The position numbers were made by a program, and so were the translations under genes. Of a DNA stretch of 64,000 nt, positions 60,356 through 64,000 are shown one piece after another (position 1 is the stretch's first letter; each line of letters opens with the position of its first letter). This DNA comes from Peribacillus simplex NBRC 15720 = DSM 1321. GTDB taxonomy: Bacteria > Bacillota > Bacilli > Bacillales > DSM-1321. The stretch lies in contig NZ_CP017704.1 of NCBI RefSeq assembly GCF_002243645.1, positions 3,552,001 through 3,616,000 on the forward strand, read 5' to 3'. Under the pieces are notes generated by a model, which did no database searches, had not been told where the DNA came from, and saw only the letters and a list, made by a program, of their open reading frames with translations.

Positions 60356-61582
60356 ATGAACAAAACTAATAAATTTAATAATCGAAAAGAAACCATCTTA
60401 TTCTTTATCATTAGCTTGTTGTTCTTTGTCACCATTACGGCATTTGATCCATTTATCTCCTCTTATGCTAAAGATCTGGGGTTCGATTCAGTTATTATAG
60501 GCAGTATAATCGGAATTTCAGGAATCGTGGCCTTATTGACACGACTTCCGATAGGCGTATTTTCGGATATGCTGCATAAACGAAGATTGTTTATCCAAAT
60601 GGGGTTGCTGATAACCATTGTAATGTGGACGCTAGCCTTTTTCATACCAAATGCAACAACATTGTACCTTGGCAAAATTTCGGACGGTTTAACTGGTTCC
60701 ACCTGGGTTATTTACAATGTTATGTTCGCCTCTTATTTTGGTGTGAAGGAAGCTGCAAAAGCCGTAGCGATATTGGGTGTTGCATCGCCGGTTGGCTCCA
60801 TACTAGGGACAACCATCGGTGCAGTAGTGGCCAATAGTTATGGGTATCGATATAGCTTTTTAGTAGCGGTGGCCGCCGCCATCATTGCGCTGATTTTAAC
60901 ATTTTTCACAAAAGACCTAAGTATTAAAGGGGTAAAAGTTAAATACGATAAGAAAATACTTGTCGAGCAAATCACCGATAAAAAAATCTGGGTCATTTCT
61001 GTTTTGGCAACGATTGCTTTGATGGTCACTATTGGTACAAGGGATACGTTCACACCTTTAGTTGCAACCGACCTTGGAGCCAATCCACTATTGATTGGCA
61101 TGCTGGCAAACACTCACCTGATCATATATGGTTTAGCCGCAGGATTATGTGGAGCCCTTTTTTATAAAAAAATCGGTTTAATGAATACGGCGATTTTAGG
61201 AGCGGTATTACAAGGGGTCATAATCATATTGATTCCTTATGCTGAAAATCTAACGATGCTTTTTCTATTGCAGGCATTTCAAGGTTTCGGTTACGGGTTA
61301 ATCTTTACGGTCGTCACTTCCTGGGCTGTTGAAAATATACCAGAGATTAAACAATCTACGAGAATGGGCTTGTTCCAAAGTTTATATTCTGCTGGAATGT
61401 TTTTGGGACCCGTCCTAATTGGCATCTTGATTGAAGTGTTTTCAAGATCAACAGGTTACCTGATCATGGGGGCATTATCAATTGCTTCTACGATTCTTAT
61501 TAAAACCTCCATAAAACGCTCAAAAAAAGAAGCTTCTAATGAAGAATATCCTCTTGAAGAGATGCTGATGGAAAGAAAATGA
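60356..61582 (+). CDS. MFS transporter of the catabolic operon
   Basis: A 408-aa major-facilitator protein with about 12 TM segments: IIGSIIGISGIVALLTRLPIGVFSD (motif A region, around residue 45-75) and VENIPEIKQSTRMGLFQSLY late. It probably imports the operon substrate. ATG 60356 follows AAAGGGTGG; a GTG at 60347 with GGGAGGGG is also possible. The 236-bp gap to the HisD-type gene with a cre-like site and a hairpin suggests separate tuning. A terminator follows. Confidence 0.9.
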   Translation: MNKTNKFNNRKETILFFIISLLFFVTITAFDPFISSYAKDLGFDSVIIGSIIGISGIVALLTRLPIGVFSDMLHKRRLFIQMGLLITIVMWTLAFFIPNATTLYLGKISDGLTGSTWVIYNVMFASYFGVKEAAKAVAILGVASPVGSILGTTIGAVVANSYGYRYSFLVAVAAAIIALILTFFTKDLSIKGVKVKYDKKILVEQITDKKIWVISVLATIALMVTIGTRDTFTPLVATDLGANPLLIGMLANTHLIIYGLAAGLCGALFYKKIGLMNTAILGAVLQGVIIILIPYAENLTMLFLLQAFQGFGYGLIFTVVTSWAVENIPEIKQSTRMGLFQSLYSAGMFLGPVLIGILIEVFSRSTGYLIMGALSIASTILIKTSIKRSKKEASNEEYPLEEMLMERK

Positions 61583-61602
61583 TTCTTTTAAAAGGCAAGG
61601 AT

Positions 61603-61637
61603 AAAAAGAGCAGACCTTAATAGGTTTGCTCTTTTTT
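61603..61637. terminator. Bidirectional terminator
   Basis: AAAAAGAGCAGACCT / AGGTTTGCTCTTTTT with one G-T pair; ends the MFS gene and the convergent small gene. Confidence 0.88.
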
Positions 61638-61657
61638 ATTTTGAGCTGGTGTCTATA

Positions 61658-61840
61658 TTATAAATCATTACTTTTTGATTTGGAGTATGTAGGAATTAAA
61701 AGAAAACCTATTCCAAATAAAGCATATGAAATCCATCGGACTATATCATACCATTCCATTTGTTTGAAAAAAGAAAGATTAATAATCATTGCAAGAGCAC
61801 CTAAAATTACAAATGTTTTTCCTAATACCTGTCTAGACAA
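61658..61840 (-). CDS. 60-aa two-TM membrane protein
   Basis: A 60-residue protein with two TM segments (about 7-22, TFVILGALAMIINLSFF, and 33-52, VRWISYALFGIGFLLIP) and a basic-serine tail. The start is TTG 61840 with a strong Shine-Dalgarno (AAGGAGGGG, 8 nt upstream). Function unknown. Confidence 0.7.
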   Translation of the reverse strand: MSRQVLGKTFVILGALAMIINLSFFKQMEWYDIVRWISYALFGIGFLLIPTYSKSKSNDL

Positions 61841-61971
61841 AGGGAATTCCCCTCCTTTTGGAATTGATTTTACTAGATATTAACATTTTTTCTCAAAAAT
61901 AACTTGTTTTGGACAATGAATAGTTTAATTAAGGGGTTATTTTAGAACTGAGTTTACCGATAATGATGACC

Positions 61972-62109
61972 TTATGGTGGGGTCTTTCTACCTCGATTTT
62001 TGGCAATCTGAAATACGCATTTGCTCAAACTGTCTTTTACTTTGCTTAATTCACGAATCAGATCGTAGCTGTAAGTAATAAAATCCATGTAGGTTGTCTT
62101 AATGGCCAT
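61972..62109 (-). CDS. Possible 45-aa small protein
   Basis: ATG 62109 to TAA: 45 codons with a protein-like composition (TTYMDFITYSYDLIRELSKV; AKNRGRKTPP end) but no Shine-Dalgarno sequence. It may be a gene remnant. The rest of 61841-62177 shows nothing else. Confidence 0.3.
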   Translation of the reverse strand: MAIKTTYMDFITYSYDLIRELSKVKDSLSKCVFQIAKNRGRKTPP

Positions 62110-62177
62110 AATGATTTTTATTCACAAAATTTTATTAATATTGACGGTATCAATCTATGACTTTATCATAACAGCAG

Positions 62178-62196
62178 GATAATGATAATCATTTTC
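62178..62196 (+). promoter_or_regulatory. Fur box
   Basis: GATAATGATAATCATTTTC matches the classic 19-bp Fur box at 18 positions, 64 bp before the iron-binding-protein gene start. It predicts derepression when iron is scarce. Confidence 0.88.
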
Positions 62197-62259
62197 AATT
62201 ATGATTAACTCGTTGGTTAAGAAGTTAAATAGGTATAGAAGATGGAAAGGGTGCAAAAA

Positions 62260-63228
62260 ATGAGAGAATCTAGAAAAGTAAGAACATTTGGGGGAGGAGC
62301 ATTAATCCTGTTATTTACGATTATGATGATGTTATCAGGATGTAATAATTCTCAAAAAACAACAGAAGCAGAGAAGACCTCTGCCGAAACAAGTAATCAA
62401 GAAGTAAGGACGATTAAGCATGAAATGGGAGAAACGGAAATTAAAAATACTCCTAAAAAAATAGTTACGCTTGAGTTATCTTTCGTTGATTCTTTAAATG
62501 CTCTAGGAATAAAACCTATCGGGATTTCAGATGACAACAAAAAAGATATGATTACAAAACTTGTAGGTCAAGAAATAGATTATACTTCTGTAGGAACACG
62601 TGAACAGCCTAATTTAGAGGTTATCAGTTCTTTACAGCCGGATTTAATTATTGCAGATGCTGAGCGGCATAAAGGGATTTATAAGGATTTACAGCAGATC
62701 GCTCCTACTGTTGTCTTAAAAAGTCGGGAATCTACTTATCAAGAAAACCTGGATTCTTTTAAAACGATTGCAAAGGCAGTAAATCAGGAAGATGCAGCAG
62801 AAAATAGATTAAGCGAGCATGAAAAAACGATTAAGGAACTTAAATCGAAACTTACTGTTGATTCAAATATGACGGTTTTACCTGCAGTTGTACGTGATAC
62901 TTCATTCCAAGCTCATACTTCTTCTTCTTATGATGGGGAATTGCTTGAACGCATGGGATTGAAAAATGCCATTCAGCAGGAACAGCCACATGCCGAGATG
63001 AACCTGGAGCAGCTTGTCGAGATTAATCCGGATGTGCTGCTTTTAGCGAACAATGAGGGTAAGTTACTTACTGATGAGTGGAAAGACAATCCTCTTTGGA
63101 AAGACTTGAAGGCTGTAAAAAACGGACAAGTGTATAGTGTTGATCGAGATTTATGGACGAGATACCGTGGTGTTGTATCCGCAGAGGCCATTGCTAAAGA
63201 CACTTTAAACATGCTGGGTGAAGAATAG
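62260..63228 (+). CDS. Iron(III)-siderophore/dicitrate ABC substrate-binding lipoprotein
   Basis: A 322-aa lipoprotein of the FecB/FepB class: signal with lipobox LSGC (IMMMLSGCNN), then the helical-backbone binding fold (IKNTPKKIVTLELSFVDSLN; GTREQPNLEVISSLQPDLII; LVEINPDVLLL). ATG 62260 after AAAGGGTG. It captures an iron-siderophore or iron-dicitrate complex for the FecCD-type permease that follows. Controlled by the Fur box upstream. Confidence 0.92.
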   Translation: MRESRKVRTFGGGALILLFTIMMMLSGCNNSQKTTEAEKTSAETSNQEVRTIKHEMGETEIKNTPKKIVTLELSFVDSLNALGIKPIGISDDNKKDMITKLVGQEIDYTSVGTREQPNLEVISSLQPDLIIADAERHKGIYKDLQQIAPTVVLKSRESTYQENLDSFKTIAKAVNQEDAAENRLSEHEKTIKELKSKLTVDSNMTVLPAVVRDTSFQAHTSSSYDGELLERMGLKNAIQQEQPHAEMNLEQLVEINPDVLLLANNEGKLLTDEWKDNPLWKDLKAVKNGQVYSVDRDLWTRYRGVVSAEAIAKDTLNMLGEE

Positions 63229-63235
63229 ATGAACA

Positions 63236-63272
63236 AAAGCGAAGTAAGAGATCTAATTCTTACTTCGCTTTC
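63236..63272 (+). terminator. Hairpin between binding protein and permease
   Basis: AAAAGCGAAGTAAGA / TCTTACTTCGCTTT, loop GATCTAAT; short T-tract, so probably a partial terminator or stabiliser giving more binding protein than permease. Confidence 0.7.
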
Positions 63273-63313
63273 CATTAGGTTTAAATTTAGTTAGGAAGTG
63301 TGTTGTATAGTCA

Positions 63314-64000
63314 ATGGAAACTATAGTTAGAAGTAAAATGAAAGTGTATTGTACCGCTATAGCTGGAATCGTTTTGCTAATTTTAGGAGTCATGACTAGT
63401 ATTTCTGTGGGAGCCGCCGATATAGATGCATCAATGGTTTTGAAGTCCTTTTTTGAGGTCGACTCGTCCAAGGAACAGACTATTATAAGGACCCTTCGAT
63501 TACCCCGAGCTTTGGTTGGAGCATTGGTCGGTGCTAATTTAGCGGTGGCGGGTGCTCTGATGCAGGCTATTACCCGGAATTCATTAGCTTCTCCACAAGT
63601 GTTTGGAGTTAATGCAGGTGCCTCATTTTTTATTGTGTCAGCTTTTGTTTTCTTTCCTAACCTTTCTTCCGTTTCTCTAGTTTGCGTTGCATTCATTGGT
63701 GCAGCAGTGGGAGGGATGGCAGTCTATTCTTTTGCTTCGGGAGGGGGAATGACCCAAGTAAAGCTTGCATTGGCTGGAATGGCTGTTCACTTTTTTTTAT
63801 CTTCTTTAACGCAAGGTATGATCATCTTTAATGAACAAGCGAAAGATGTGCTCTATTGGTTAGTCGGATCTATTAATGGGAAAACATGGGCGCACGTTAA
63901 CATGATTCTTCCTTGGTCTCTTATTGGGCTATTGGTCGCTGTATTGTTCTCTCGATCTGTTTCCATTCTTGTCTTAGGAGAAAATATGGCGCAAGGACTT
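63314..64000 (+). CDS. FecCD-family iron ABC permease (3' truncated by window)
   Basis: The frame is open to the last base; 229 residues are visible. FecCD marks: RTLRLPRALVGALVGANLAV then AGALMQAITRNSLASPQVFG, the family signature, and WLVGSINGKTWAHV. About six TM segments are seen of the usual 9-10. The start is taken at ATG 63314, although AGGAAG is rather far; an internal ATG at 63338 is the alternative. It should form the membrane channel for the Fur-controlled importer; the second permease and ATPase would lie to the right. Confidence 0.92.
   Translation, partial: METIVRSKMKVYCTAIAGIVLLILGVMTSISVGAADIDASMVLKSFFEVDSSKEQTIIRTLRLPRALVGALVGANLAVAGALMQAITRNSLASPQVFGVNAGASFFIVSAFVFFPNLSSVSLVCVAFIGAAVGGMAVYSFASGGGMTQVKLALAGMAVHFFLSSLTQGMIIFNEQAKDVLYWLVGSINGKTWAHVNMILPWSLIGLLVAVLFSRSVSILVLGENMAQGL

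Noticed and set aside
62178-62196. Palindromic terminator instead of Fur box
   Set aside because: There is no U-run and the sequence matches the 19-bp Fur consensus just before an iron-uptake gene.

Overview
The window reads as chromosomal DNA from a spore-forming Bacillaceae. Shine-Dalgarno sites are strong (AGGAGG type), terminators are U-rich hairpins, and there are GerA-type germination genes, a YfmQ protein, an ECF41 sigma factor, LytS/LytTR, CcpA-like and Fur-like sites. The gene content and a dispersed intergenic palindromic repeat suggest the Peribacillus / Bacillus simplex group; that placement is inference. No rRNA, tRNA, CRISPR array or intact insertion sequence was seen.

Layout. 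1-4.8 kb: 3' part of a SagB-type (azoline-oxidising) dehydrogenase, a MocR-type regulator, small proteins, YfmQ. 4.8-8.1 kb (minus): RpiR-type regulator, nanE and an amino-sugar PTS EIICB behind a CcpA-like operator. 8.4-15.4 kb: an MpsC-family gene, then a purine-salvage operon: PotD/B/C/A-like ABC importer, nucleoside hydrolase and adenine deaminase. 15.5-15.9 kb: a 50-aa membrane peptide whose mRNA ends can pair and which faces a predicted antisense RNA, so a candidate type I toxin-antitoxin locus. 16.1-18.4 kb: a MutS2-like protein without Smr domain behind a leader with a 7-codon ORF and three predicted terminators. 18.5-24.4 kb: a DMT exporter with LysR regulators, then a decayed tract with repeats, an integrase remnant and duplicated operator cassettes. 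25-29.3 kb: M20 amidohydrolase plus YfcC transporter; ECF41 sigma factor plus its likely target (carboxymuconolactone decarboxylase family). 29.3-33.2 kb: YbjQ, a LuxR-type regulator with a small membrane protein, and a decayed germination operon. 33.4-37.9 kb: LytS/LytTR two-component system with a CstA transporter, likely pyruvate sensing and uptake. 38-45 kb: methyltransferase operon, LmrA/LmrB-like drug efflux pair, MarR regulator with LtrA, FMN reductase and isochorismatase-fold hydrolase. 45-50 kb: ascorbate-type PTS with a PRD regulator and two nearly identical EIIB genes. 50.5-61.6 kb: a LacI-controlled catabolic operon. 61.6-64 kb: start of a Fur-controlled iron-siderophore ABC operon, cut by the window end.

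The most interesting unit is the 11-kb LacI operon: SDR, iron-type alcohol dehydrogenase, aldehyde dehydrogenase, cupin, alpha/beta hydrolase, HpaI-type aldolase, tandem SnoaL-like protein, a histidinol-dehydrogenase homologue and an MFS transporter. It looks like a complete pathway for importing and splitting a hydroxylated carbon source into pyruvate-type and aldehyde products. I cannot name the substrate. Two other candidates for new biology are the type I toxin-antitoxin locus at 15.6 kb and the attenuator-controlled MutS2-like gene at 16.1-18.4 kb.
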